From contig NZ_LIQR01000114.1 in assembly GCF_001418575.1 (NCBI RefSeq), positions 23,682 to 87,681 of the forward strand: a stretch of 64,000 nt of DNA. The letters are read 5' to 3'. A program made the translations under genes and the position numbers. The DNA is from Peterkaempfera griseoplana (GTDB lineage: Bacteria > Actinomycetota > Actinomycetes > Streptomycetales > Streptomycetaceae). The stretch's first letter is position 1. Every line of letters begins with the position of its first letter. Of this stretch, positions 8,557 to 16,613 are shown piece after piece. The notes beneath the pieces are model-generated. The model was given only the letters and a program-made list of their open reading frames with translations, was not told the origin of the DNA and made no database searches.

Positions 8557-11500
8557 TCAGCCTCCCAGGCGCGACGCGGCGGACGGGTCCCGGCGGCGGG
8601 CCGAGGCGGCGAAGGCCGCCAGGGCGGTCAGGCCGACCAGTGCGGCCGCCGCCGCGGCCGGCCAGCCGGCGGCGAACAGCACCGTGGCAGGCGGCTGAGG
8701 CGCGGCCGCCTGCGGGGACAGGACGAACACCGGCACCAGGACCCGGGACAGCAGCAGGCCCAGACCCGCCCCGAGGACCACGGCCGGCAGTGCCACCGCG
8801 GTGTGCAGGATGCAGGCCAGCGCGGCCCGCTGCCCCCGGGTCATGCCCAGCGCGGACAGCACCGTGTCGCGCGCGCTCGCCTCCCGCGCCGTGGCCAGCA
8901 GCGAGACCAGCAGGCCGAGCAGGGCCAGCAGCACCAGCGCCGCGGGGCCGACCACCAGCACCCGCTGAGGGACCGCGGCCAGCGGGTCGGCCAGCAGCGC
9001 CGCCCCGGTCTGCCGGGCGGCGGCGGCCCGCGCGGCCACCGGCAGCGTCGGCGGCACCGCGCCGTTCGCGGTGTGCAGCCACCAGGTCAGCGGCGGCGTC
9101 AGCGGATCGTTGTGCAGTATCGCCTGGTCCGACAGGGCGCCCAGGTCCACGATCAGCACCTGGCCGTTGGTGATGTCGCCGAGCGCCGGGAAGGCGGACA
9201 CGACGCCGACGATGTGCAGTTGGAGCGTGGTCCGGTCGACCTTCGCCGAGACGGTCGAACCGATCTTCCTGTGGGCGGCAGCCAGATACTCCGAGGTGGC
9301 CACCGCGGGCAGGACCGCCTCGGTGCCCGAGCTCCGGGAGGTCGTGGTCTGCCCCGCATCCGTCCCGTAGGTGCCCGACTTCCACGACTGCATCGCGGCG
9401 CGGGCTCCGGGCACCGGGGTGAACGCGGCCGCGCCGGTCTGCTGCTCGGCCACCTGGCCGACGGTGAAGTCGGGGGCGCTGCGCACCCTCGAGGACATCG
9501 GGTAGTGCAGCTCCACGCCGACCAGCCGCAGCGGATAGGGGAGCCCGTCGGCGTCCGGGGCGAGCCGGGCGGTCAGGGCGTGCTGCGCCCCGTCCGCAGG
9601 CAGTGTCCCCAGGCCGACCGGGTAGAACAGGCCGGACGCGTCGGCCACCGTCACGGAGACCGTGGCGCCGGTCAGGTGGGGCGCGGTCAGCTTCGCGGCC
9701 AGCCGGATCCGCTCCGGTCGGCCCGGCAGCGCGATGCCGACCCGAGCCGACGGGGTGATCCTGGCCCACAGCGCGGCCGGCGAGCCGCCTACTTGGTCCG
9801 GGCGCAGCAGCGAGGTGCGCGCTGCGGTGGCCGCGTCGAGCCCGACCACGGCCGGGCCCGTCTCCGGCAGGGACCGGTACACCGGGGTCGCGTCGAGCAC
9901 CCCGGCGGCCCGGGTCAGCCGGCCCGCCTCGTCCAGCGCCGCCGCCCGGCCCAGCTGCAGCGCGACGTCGGCGCCGACCTGGAATTCGGCCTGGTCCTGC
10001 GCGGAGCGCTGCCAACTGGCGTGCTGTGCCACGGCGTACCCGCATCCTGCGACGGCGGCCACCGACAGCAGGGCCGGGACCACGTGCCGCAGCGGGGTCC
10101 GGGCCAGTTCCCAGGCGGCCAGCCGGGCCGGCAGCGTACGGGCGCGCGCGCCGAACCGCTCGCTCAGCAGCGCCGCTCCGGTCACCAGCCGGCCGCACAG
10201 GGCCGCACCGGCCGCCACGGCCAGTGCCGGGGCGCAGGCCGTGATCAGCACCACGCTGGTGCCGCCGTCCGTGCCGTCGGTGGCGAGGCCGGTGTTCGCG
10301 GCCTGCCACAGGGCCACCGCGGCCAGGCCCAGCAGGGCCACGTCGGCCCCGGCCCGGACCATCCCGGTCACCGCCGCCTGCCGCCCGGCCGCGGCCGCCA
10401 CCTGGGCCGGAAGCGCGGCGCGGACGGCGCGCAGCAGCACGATCGCGGCGGCGACGCCGGCCACCGCGGCGCCGGCGGTCCAGCCGGCCGTGGACTGGCC
10501 GAGGCCCGGTCCGGGGAGCCCGGCCGGCCCTCCGGCCGGCGCCGCCAGGCGCAGCACCGCGCGGCCCAGCAGTGGCCCCTGGGCGAGGATTCCCGCGGCC
10601 GCGGCAAGGAAGAGCACTGCGATGTCGGGCACGTAGACCGCGGCCAGCTTCCAGGTCGGCGCGCCCCGCGAGCGCATCAGCGCGGCCTGGGCCGCGCCGC
10701 GGCCGACCAGGTTGCCCGCCGCGGCGGCCACGGACAGTCCGGCCAGCAGGCCCAACAGCACTGCGGCGGCCAGCAGTTGCGCTTCGGCGGCCGTGGTGCG
10801 CCGACCCACGTCGGACAGCTCGTCGGCAAGCAGCGGGTTGCGTAGGTAGCCCTGGTCGGAGAGCCGCTTGTCCGCGGCGATCGCGGTGATCGCGGCGTGC
10901 AGCGTGCCGGTGGAAGGCGCACCGACCGGCACCAGAGTCCACTGGATCTTCCCGTACGGGAGCGCTCCCACGGCGAACGCGCCCGGAGCCACGGCCATCG
11001 GTCCGAAGGTGGTGACCACCGACCCGTAGTGGATGCCGGCCGGCGTCTCGTTCCAGGCCAGCGCCGGCTGAGCGGCCGCGGAACTCAGCTGGTACTCGCC
11101 GACGATCGCGAAGGTGACCGGCGGATAGCCGGGCGAGGAGGAGACCGTCAGGTGATCTCCGACGTGCAGGTTCAGCCGGCTCGCGACGGCGGTCGGCAGC
11201 GCGGCCGGCACGACGGCGCACGGCGGCGGCGCGGCACCGTCGATCGTGCTGCCAATGTCCATCACCTTGGTGCAGGCGGCCGGTGAGCCCGTCGGGGCGG
11301 CGCCCGGCCCCGCGACGGTCGCCGCCTCCGGCCAGACCCCGGCGGACAGGACCGAGTGGTCCCGGACGGCCGGCACGTCGACCGCGTAGATCTCGGTGAT
11401 GTCGTCGTTGGTGCTGGTGGGCAGTTTGTACGCCTTGGAGCTCGCCACCTCGGCGATGGTGAACACGCCCGGCGCGTCAGTGCTGACGGCGTGCTCGAGG

Positions 11501-11721
11501 AAGGAGTTGAGCCGGGCTGGGTCGACGGTGTCCGACGCCGGTTTCGTGATGACGATCACATCCGCGGCGGAGCCTGCGACATCGGCCCGGGCCCCCATCG
11601 GCAGCGCGACCGCCCATGCGGTCGCCACCAGTGCGGCGAAGCCGGCGGCGACCCCGACCGTCGTGGCGACGGCGAGCAGCGCCCACAGCCGCGCACGAAG
11701 GCCCCGTATCCGAGATCTCAC
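8557..11721 (-). CDS. FtsX-like ABC transporter permease (1054 aa)
   Basis: First gene of the exporter operon. From the GTG at 11721 the protein starts VRSRIRGLRARLWALLAVAT with a transmembrane segment at about 12-38, followed by a long extracytoplasmic region, a helix cluster around 330-560, a second extracytoplasmic region and a C-terminal FtsX-type helix cluster (last about 200 residues, with LATAREASARDTVLSALGMT). The two-unit arrangement matches large actinobacterial FtsX-family permeases. The GTG was chosen because the preceding in-frame sequence does not look coding. No SD is visible before it; a 6-codon frame (MDRRYW) ends in a TGA overlapping this GTG. Confidence 0.82.
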   Translation of the reverse strand: MRSRIRGLRARLWALLAVATTVGVAAGFAALVATAWAVALPMGARADVAGSAADVIVITKPASDTVDPARLNSFLEHAVSTDAPGVFTIAEVASSKAYKLPTSTNDDITEIYAVDVPAVRDHSVLSAGVWPEAATVAGPGAAPTGSPAACTKVMDIGSTIDGAAPPPCAVVPAALPTAVASRLNLHVGDHLTVSSSPGYPPVTFAIVGEYQLSSAAAQPALAWNETPAGIHYGSVVTTFGPMAVAPGAFAVGALPYGKIQWTLVPVGAPSTGTLHAAITAIAADKRLSDQGYLRNPLLADELSDVGRRTTAAEAQLLAAAVLLGLLAGLSVAAAAGNLVGRGAAQAALMRSRGAPTWKLAAVYVPDIAVLFLAAAAGILAQGPLLGRAVLRLAAPAGGPAGLPGPGLGQSTAGWTAGAAVAGVAAAIVLLRAVRAALPAQVAAAAGRQAAVTGMVRAGADVALLGLAAVALWQAANTGLATDGTDGGTSVVLITACAPALAVAAGAALCGRLVTGAALLSERFGARARTLPARLAAWELARTPLRHVVPALLSVAAVAGCGYAVAQHASWQRSAQDQAEFQVGADVALQLGRAAALDEAGRLTRAAGVLDATPVYRSLPETGPAVVGLDAATAARTSLLRPDQVGGSPAALWARITPSARVGIALPGRPERIRLAAKLTAPHLTGATVSVTVADASGLFYPVGLGTLPADGAQHALTARLAPDADGLPYPLRLVGVELHYPMSSRVRSAPDFTVGQVAEQQTGAAAFTPVPGARAAMQSWKSGTYGTDAGQTTTSRSSGTEAVLPAVATSEYLAAAHRKIGSTVSAKVDRTTLQLHIVGVVSAFPALGDITNGQVLIVDLGALSDQAILHNDPLTPPLTWWLHTANGAVPPTLPVAARAAAARQTGAALLADPLAAVPQRVLVVGPAALVLLALLGLLVSLLATAREASARDTVLSALGMTRGQRAALACILHTAVALPAVVLGAGLGLLLSRVLVPVFVLSPQAAAPQPPATVLFAAGWPAAAAAALVGLTALAAFAASARRRDPSAASRLGG

Positions 11722-11869
11722 CAGTACCGCCGATCCATGGTGTGAGAAAGGAGCGAAGGGCAATGCGTGACCACAGGGGAGGACCGTAGCGTAAGCCAGG
11801 CCAAATCCGTGTGGCCGTTCGAGACTTGACCAACATGCGGTTCTCTGGGCGTTCCCGTCGTGGGGCGCC

Positions 11870-12044
11870 GTGGCGAAGCTGGTGAACGCGACCTTCGCCG
11901 CCCGTGACATCGCAGGGTGGGGGCGCCGCACCGCCTGCGCCTCGGACCCGAAGAAGTTCGGAGTCCTGGTCCAGCAACTTCATGACCGAGCACCACGCCC
12001 GCTACGGCGGCAACGGCGTGATGGTCCGCTGGCACGTCGAGCGC
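11870..12044 (+). pseudogene. Fragment of Tn3-family transposase (TnpA), frameshifted
   Basis: One frame reads LVNATFAARDIAGWG then RTACASDPKKFG (about 11880-11960); after a shift of one base the next frame reads SWSSNFMTEHHARYGGNGVM and ends RWHVER at 12044. This order (ASDSKKFG, SWSSNFMTE.HARYGGNGVM, YWHVER) is the highly conserved DDE region of Tn3-family transposases, which are about 1000 aa when intact. Only about 58 residues remain. The match breaks off exactly where the next remnant begins. Confidence 0.8.
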
Positions 12045-12380
12045 ACCATGGCCACGCCCTGGCGTCGGCAGCGGTCCAGGACTTCGCGCAGGTCCGGCGA
12101 GTACGTCGATGCCTTCGTGCAGGTGGCGGTAGCAGGTGGCCCTGGGAGACGTCGGCATCGCAGGCCAGGCGGTGCACACAACCGCGCTCACGGAACCAGC
12201 GCAGCACCAGCACCGCCTGGCGGAAAGGGCCGAGCGCCCGGCTGCCGCGCGCAGTGCCGACTCGCCGCCGGTGCACCGCCAGCAGACGGGACAGGACAGG
12301 TACTCCACGGCGTGGCGCGGAACGTCGAGCGAGGCAACACGGGTGACCGAAGTGAAGCCTCTGGCGGTTGCGGACATGAT
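12045..12380 (-). pseudogene. Fragment of IS5-like transposase N-terminus, multiply frameshifted
   Basis: Reading right to left, consecutive pieces in different frames give SLDVPRHAVEYLS, then RLLAVHRRRVGTARGSRALG, FRQAVLVLRWFRERGCVHRL and ACDADVSQ, then ATCYRHLHEGIDVLA, then SPDLREVLDRCRRQGVAMV. Joined, this matches the helix-turn-helix N-terminus of Streptomyces IS5-type (HARBI-like) transposases. At least three frameshifts and the loss of the whole catalytic part make it non-functional. It abuts the Tn3 fragment near 12045, as if one element inserted into or recombined with the other. Confidence 0.7.
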
Positions 12381-12479
12381 CTTGTGGAGAGACCTGTCCT
12401 ACCAGGGGCTTCACACCTGATCGCAACCGGACCCGCGCTGGCCGATCCACGGTGGGTCACTCGACGCCATTTCACGAGC

Positions 12480-12606
12480 ACGTACCGTCAGCGCGCGCGA
12501 AGGCCGCAGGCTGCGAGGACGAGGTGCAGCCGCTCCTCGGTGACCCCCACTTCGGGACGATGAGAGTTCCGACCCAGTCGAAGAGGACGGCTTTGAAGCA
12601 AGGCAT
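12480..12606 (-). pseudogene. 5' remnant of a HAD-superfamily hydrolase gene
   Basis: An ATG at 12606 with a good SD (GGGGGAG, 3-5 nt away) begins MPCFKAVLFDWVGTLIVPKWG, the start of a HAD phosphatase; the first Asp of FDWVGTL is the expected nucleophile (the second motif Asp is replaced by Val, which occurs in some subfamilies). A frameshift near 12540 moves the continuation VTEERLHLVLAACGLRAR to another frame, which then stops. No later HAD motif is present, so the gene is both frameshifted and truncated. Confidence 0.65.
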
Positions 12607-13188
12607 GGACTCCCCCGTGACCAGACCGTTTGTGATCGCCGGCAGGCTGCCACCCGCACCCCGACGAGTCAACGGCCGGCAGACGTGGTCTCCGTTGAGA
12701 GAACCTCACTCGTCGCCTTCACCGACGCGGTGCGGGCCGTGACGCTACTGACGGACCGGAGGCGTCCCAAGCGATCAACAGAGGTTGATTGCGACCCGGC
12801 CGAGGAGGCAGATACCGCCACCGCACTGGCCACTGGCGAATACTCCAAAGACATGGACACCGACGATGAGGCCCAGAGGAACGAGAGCGGTTCACGCAGG
12901 CCCGCCAAATCCCGGAATGCCACCGGAACCACTGGCGCCCAAGTCACACGCAACGGCCAGGTCACAGCCAACTGCACCACGCTCTGGCCGTGGCGTCACC
13001 AGACCAGGCCCCGACGTGGTATCGCACTGGCGGGAGTAGTCTGGAAGGGATCCCGTGCGCGAGACCTGCTTGCGTAAGGCGGGTGTCGTGACTGTGCGGG
13101 TAATGCCACTGTCCGAGCCCGGCTGGCCGGTCCGACCGCTGTGATTCACCCGCGGAACCGCCTGCCGGAGGCATCACTGGGGTCCGCC
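12607..13188. other. Intergenic, no gene supported
   Basis: Composition is visibly less GC-rich at third positions than in neighbouring genes, and no frame resembles a known family. A 130-codon plus-strand frame and a 104-codon minus-strand frame overlap here but lack SDs and recognisable motifs. It is probably further debris of the adjacent transposon scar. Confidence 0.45.
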
Positions 13189-13773
13189 ATGTCTGTACTG
13201 TTCATGCCCGCTGCGGTGAAGGTCGACCTGGGAGATCACGCTCCCACCGACCAGGGCTTCCCGCCCAAGGCCATCGCCCACTTCACCGGAGATTTCGAGG
13301 CCAGCGCCGCGCATCCGCACGACCTCAAGCCGTTCGGCGAGCTCAAGAGATACTTCTCAGAGGAAGCCAAGAGCATAGCGCCGCACATCCTCTGGGACCC
13401 GTTCGAGGGCACCTTCGCCCAGTTCTTTCCCGCTGACTCCCGCGCCAAGGCCCTCAAGGACTCCGCTGGTGGCACCCGGACCAACCGGGCGGGCAAGGTC
13501 GTGGTCCAGATCGAGGCACTCTTCTTCCCCTTCTGCCGCTGGCACGGTCAGGTCTTCTCTCGACTCGTGGACACCCCGTGCAAGGGATGGCCGGAGTTGC
13601 ATGCCTGGATCAGCTCGCTCGGTGTGCCCGACACCTTTCCCATGGGTGTGCCCAAGGACCTGACCTCGCACCGATCCGAGTCGGTCTGGGAAACCAGGGG
13701 AGGATGGTACGGGCACAGTCAGGTGCCCGAGAACGACCACGTCGACCCCGGCTCCTGGCCGGCCTTCCCCTGA
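13189..13773 (+). CDS. N-acetylmuramoyl-L-alanine amidase-like (PGRP fold) protein
   Basis: 194 aa from the ATG at 13189. The sequence has KAIAHFTGDFE, IAPHILWDPFEGTFAQFFPA, TRTNRAGKVVVQIEALFF, ELHAWISSLGVPDTFPMGVP and a C-terminal WYGHSQVPENDHVDPGSWP. The order (His, APH, QxxPA, TN..G...QIE, HxQVPxNxHxDPG) matches amidase-2/PGRP domains of actinobacteria and their phages, with the last His of HVDPG a probable zinc ligand. There is no signal peptide, so it may be phage-derived, a fragment of a larger lysin, or released by lysis. A GGAGG is about 18 nt upstream, so the start is uncertain (GTG 13141 and ATG 13207 are alternatives). Confidence 0.7.
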   Translation: MSVLFMPAAVKVDLGDHAPTDQGFPPKAIAHFTGDFEASAAHPHDLKPFGELKRYFSEEAKSIAPHILWDPFEGTFAQFFPADSRAKALKDSAGGTRTNRAGKVVVQIEALFFPFCRWHGQVFSRLVDTPCKGWPELHAWISSLGVPDTFPMGVPKDLTSHRSESVWETRGGWYGHSQVPENDHVDPGSWPAFP

Positions 13774-13827
13774 CGAGGCGTTCGGCGGCGACGAGCGGCA
13801 GTACGTCAACTGTGCCGGGAACAGCCG

Positions 13828-14838
13828 TCAGAAGGCGATGGTCTGCCCTTCGCGGGCGGCTTGTCGTCCGGTGTATGCGACGCCGTGGACCTTCAGCCCT
13901 GCGGCGTCGAGAAGGGTGATGGCACCTCCGTGGTTGCCGAGTTCGAACCCGTCGCTCACCGGGATGGTGACGGTGGCGCCGGCGTCCACCTGGCCGGCGG
14001 GAAGGGCGGTTCGGCGCTTGTGGCCGTCGGCCAGGCACCAGCCTGTCAGATCGACTGCGTCTGCAGACGCGTTGAGCAAGGTGATGGTTCCCGGCTTGGG
14101 AGCCGGGCCGACAGGATTGACCCGAGCGGCCATGATTCGCATGGTGCCCTCGCCTTCGCCGGCGGTCGACGGCGCTACGGCGGCGAGAGCGTGGCCGGTG
14201 GTGTCGTCGGTGTGCCAGGCCTGCGACTGGAAGGCGAGGAAGATGGCGACCCACCGGGACTCGGAGGGCAGGTGGAACAGTAGCCCTCCGTCTTGCCACA
14301 CGCCGTCGTCGCTGACGAAGCGCCCGCGGTTGCCCTGATTCATATGGACATCGTGGACGCCGTTCCCGGGAAGGAAGTGGAAGACCTTGTCCGGGATCCC
14401 CGGTTCCGGTCCGAAGCGCTGGCCGAAGATGTACACGGCGATGGTGGGGTCGGCGACGGCGCGCAGCACGTAGTGGTCCAGCAGATCAGCCAGGTCGTTG
14501 TCGAGCCCCGGCAGGTCAGGGGCAATGGGCCGCATGGCGGCGGGATCGAACAGGTTGCCGCGGATGAAGTCCATCGCCGCCCGGCCCGGTTCCGAAGACA
14601 ACCCGGTCCAGCCGCTGCCCGCGGGAGGCAACTGCTGGGTCAAGGGGTGCCGGAAGTTGTCGTCCACGAGGTACAGCAGATCTGGGGGCGCCTGCTGCGA
14701 CAGCACGTTGACCGCAGCCCGGAAGTCGGTGCCGCTGTGGTCACGCAGCTGGATCTGGTAGTGCGGGGTGTCGTGGGCTCCCTCGCGGCGGCGTGCAACG
14801 GCGCCGGCTGCCAGAACCCCGTAGTCCTTCAACGGCAT
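13828..14838 (-). CDS. DUF2278 (YukJ-like) protein with C-terminal lamin-tail domain
   Basis: 336 aa with an excellent start (GGAGG, then ATG at 14838). Residues 1-225 begin MPLKDYGVLAAGAVARRREG and contain YQIQLRD, VNVLSQ, YLVDDNF, VYIFGQRFGPE, HDVHMNQGNRG and WVAIFLAFQSQAWHTDD, the signature of the DUF2278/YukJ family. Residues about 230-336 (ITLLNASADAVDLTGWCLAD ... LPAGQVDAGATVTI) form a lamin-tail (LTD) beta domain. Neither domain has an established enzymatic role; the fused form is common in actinobacteria. No signal peptide is visible. Confidence 0.85.
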   Translation of the reverse strand: MPLKDYGVLAAGAVARRREGAHDTPHYQIQLRDHSGTDFRAAVNVLSQQAPPDLLYLVDDNFRHPLTQQLPPAGSGWTGLSSEPGRAAMDFIRGNLFDPAAMRPIAPDLPGLDNDLADLLDHYVLRAVADPTIAVYIFGQRFGPEPGIPDKVFHFLPGNGVHDVHMNQGNRGRFVSDDGVWQDGGLLFHLPSESRWVAIFLAFQSQAWHTDDTTGHALAAVAPSTAGEGEGTMRIMAARVNPVGPAPKPGTITLLNASADAVDLTGWCLADGHKRRTALPAGQVDAGATVTIPVSDGFELGNHGGAITLLDAAGLKVHGVAYTGRQAAREGQTIAF

Positions 14839-14987
14839 CGGTCATCCTCCAGAGATCACGGTTCGGTGCTCAGGCCGCGGGCCGCCCAGCATCAGTGAGT
14901 GCAGCTGGACGAGGAACAGTGAGGGATCACGGGCTGGCCCGCCCCGACGCGTCTGACTCGCCCGGGTCACGGACGTCGAGGTGGGCG

Positions 14988-15257
14988 TTACGCCCCCTCC
15001 CCCAGTACGCGCTCGACCAGCTCCCGCTGCGCATCGCTCAGTCCCGGGTCGGCAAACTGAACGCTGCGACGGTCGTCCACCGTCACGATGTACTGGTATC
15101 CGTCGGGCACGCCTGGAGCGGCCCCGGAGGGCGTTTCAGTGACGACTTCGAGTGCGAGGCGCTCCAGCTCGGCCGAGTCTGGTAGGCCGGACGTGTCCAC
15201 CTCGGCCCGGCGCGGCATCCCGAGCAGCCCACCGCTTCTGATCACCCGAATGCGCAT
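14988..15257 (-). CDS. Emfourin-type M4 protease inhibitor
   Basis: 89 aa from the ATG at 15257. It starts MRIRVIRSGGLLGMPRRAEV, then has DTSGLPDSAELERLALEV and ends with a strand-rich segment (YQYIVTVDDRRSVQFADPGL) and LRELVERVL-like helix. This is the pattern of emfourin, the inhibitor encoded next to protealysin-like M4 proteases. It lies 44 bp downstream of the M4 protease gene on the same strand. The expected role is to block that protease inside the cell by occupying its active-site cleft. The role rests on family knowledge and location. Confidence 0.85.
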   Translation of the reverse strand: MRIRVIRSGGLLGMPRRAEVDTSGLPDSAELERLALEVVTETPSGAAPGVPDGYQYIVTVDDRRSVQFADPGLSDAQRELVERVLGEGA

Positions 15258-15301
15258 GTCATCAGCATGGTGGACTGGCACAGCCGCGCGGGGAGACCAG
15301 A

Positions 15302-16393
15302 TCAGCCATTACCGTTGACGCCCACCTGCGACCAGGCCTTGAGAACCGCCTCGTGCTCCGGTCCCTTCCCATAGCGGCTCTGTGCGGCGACGACCGTCGC
15401 CCGGGCGAAATCCTTGAAATCGGCGTTCGGGGACAACCCACCGGAGGTGATCGTGTCGTACCAGATCTGACCAGCCCGCTCCCACGCAAATCCGCCGATG
15501 GCGCTCGCGACCAGGTAGAAGGCGTGGTTGGGGATACCGGAGTTGGTGTGAACGCCCCCGTGATCCAGAGGGTCGTCCACATAGCCGCCCATGTTGTCCG
15601 GCTGCGGGTCCTTGCCGCCCAACCGGGGATCGTTGAAGGCCGTGCCCGGAGCCTTCATGGAACGCAGAGCCTGGCCGTGCACCGCCGGGGTGAAGATACC
15701 GGCGCCGATGAGCCAGTCAGCCTCCTCGGCTGTCTGGCGACGTGCGTACTGCTTGACCAGGGAGCCGAAGACGTCAGAGATCGACTCGTTGAGGGCACCG
15801 GACTGGCCCTCGTAGACCAGGCCGACGGTGTACTGCGTGACACCGTGAGTGAGCTCATGGCCGACGATGTCATGGGAAATGGTGAAGTCGTTGAAGACCA
15901 GACCGTCGCCGTCACCAAAGACCATGCGTTCGCCGTCCCAGAACGCGTTGTTGAAACTTCGGCGGTAGTGGACGCTGGCATCCAGCGGGAGGTTGGCGTC
16001 GTCGATCGAGTGGCGGTTGTACGCCTCCTTGTAGAAGGCGAACGTGAGGCCGAGGCTGTCGTAGGCACGGTTCGCGGTCCCGTCCGTGACAGGGTCGGCG
16101 CCTTCGTTCCTGACGACGTCGCCGGGCAGCGCAAGGCCGTGATGGGCGTCGTAGACCGTTCGCTTGAGGATGAAGTCAACGGCTGGGGCGGGCGCCGCCA
16201 GACTGGGCACGGCCAGCCGGTTCTCCCGGAACTCGGTGTCGATTTCCAGGGTGCGCTGAGCGGCCTCACGTACCCGGGGGTCGTCCGCCTCTGCGAGTCT
16301 GTCGAGGATGTACGGCGGCAGGATGCCGCACAGGCATCGACCAGCCGCAGGCTCCGGGCGATTCCTGCCGCCCGCGATTTGGGTGGTGTACAT
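15302..16393 (-). CDS. M4 (thermolysin/protealysin-like) metallopeptidase
   Basis: 363 aa from the ATG at 16393. It lacks a secretory signal and starts with a short protealysin-type propeptide (GILPPYILDRLAE, residues 23-35), so it is likely to be an intracellular or non-classically exported zinc endopeptidase. The catalytic HExxH is HELTH at 179-183, with the third zinc ligand Glu203 in NESISDVFG; substrate and calcium-type motifs include GDGDGLVFNDF and NAFWDGERMVFG, and GGVHTNSGIPNHAF carries the catalytic His region. The adjacent emfourin gene makes a protease-inhibitor pair. No clear SD precedes the ATG. Confidence 0.92.
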   Translation of the reverse strand: MYTTQIAGGRNRPEPAAGRCLCGILPPYILDRLAEADDPRVREAAQRTLEIDTEFRENRLAVPSLAAPAPAVDFILKRTVYDAHHGLALPGDVVRNEGADPVTDGTANRAYDSLGLTFAFYKEAYNRHSIDDANLPLDASVHYRRSFNNAFWDGERMVFGDGDGLVFNDFTISHDIVGHELTHGVTQYTVGLVYEGQSGALNESISDVFGSLVKQYARRQTAEEADWLIGAGIFTPAVHGQALRSMKAPGTAFNDPRLGGKDPQPDNMGGYVDDPLDHGGVHTNSGIPNHAFYLVASAIGGFAWERAGQIWYDTITSGGLSPNADFKDFARATVVAAQSRYGKGPEHEAVLKAWSQVGVNGNG

Positions 16394-16613
16394 ACTGAAG
16401 ACGGTGGATGCGCCCGGCAACAACGGCCATCCGGGAGCCGGGAGTCTCACCCAGGCGGCTGCCGCGCTGGGCCGGATGGCCGGACGCGGTGCTCGGCGAT
16501 CCGTTCCTGCCCCGACATCGCGCGCCGCCGTGGAACGCGCCGAGGGCTCGGCAGACAACCCGGCGTAGGCAGAGCACATCAAGCGGTTCTGTACGGTATG
16601 TCAGCTCCTCGCG

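Noticed and set aside
7210..11221. Very long open frames (over 1200 codons) overlapping the permease genes
   Set aside because: Shadow frames of high-GC coding sequence, rich in Arg/Gly/Gln or Arg/Pro/Ala with no domain resemblance; the permease frames have helices and coupled starts.
12669..13077. Overlapping frames of 104 and 130 codons on opposite strands
   Set aside because: No SD, no family resemblance, atypical codon use; treated as intergenic debris.
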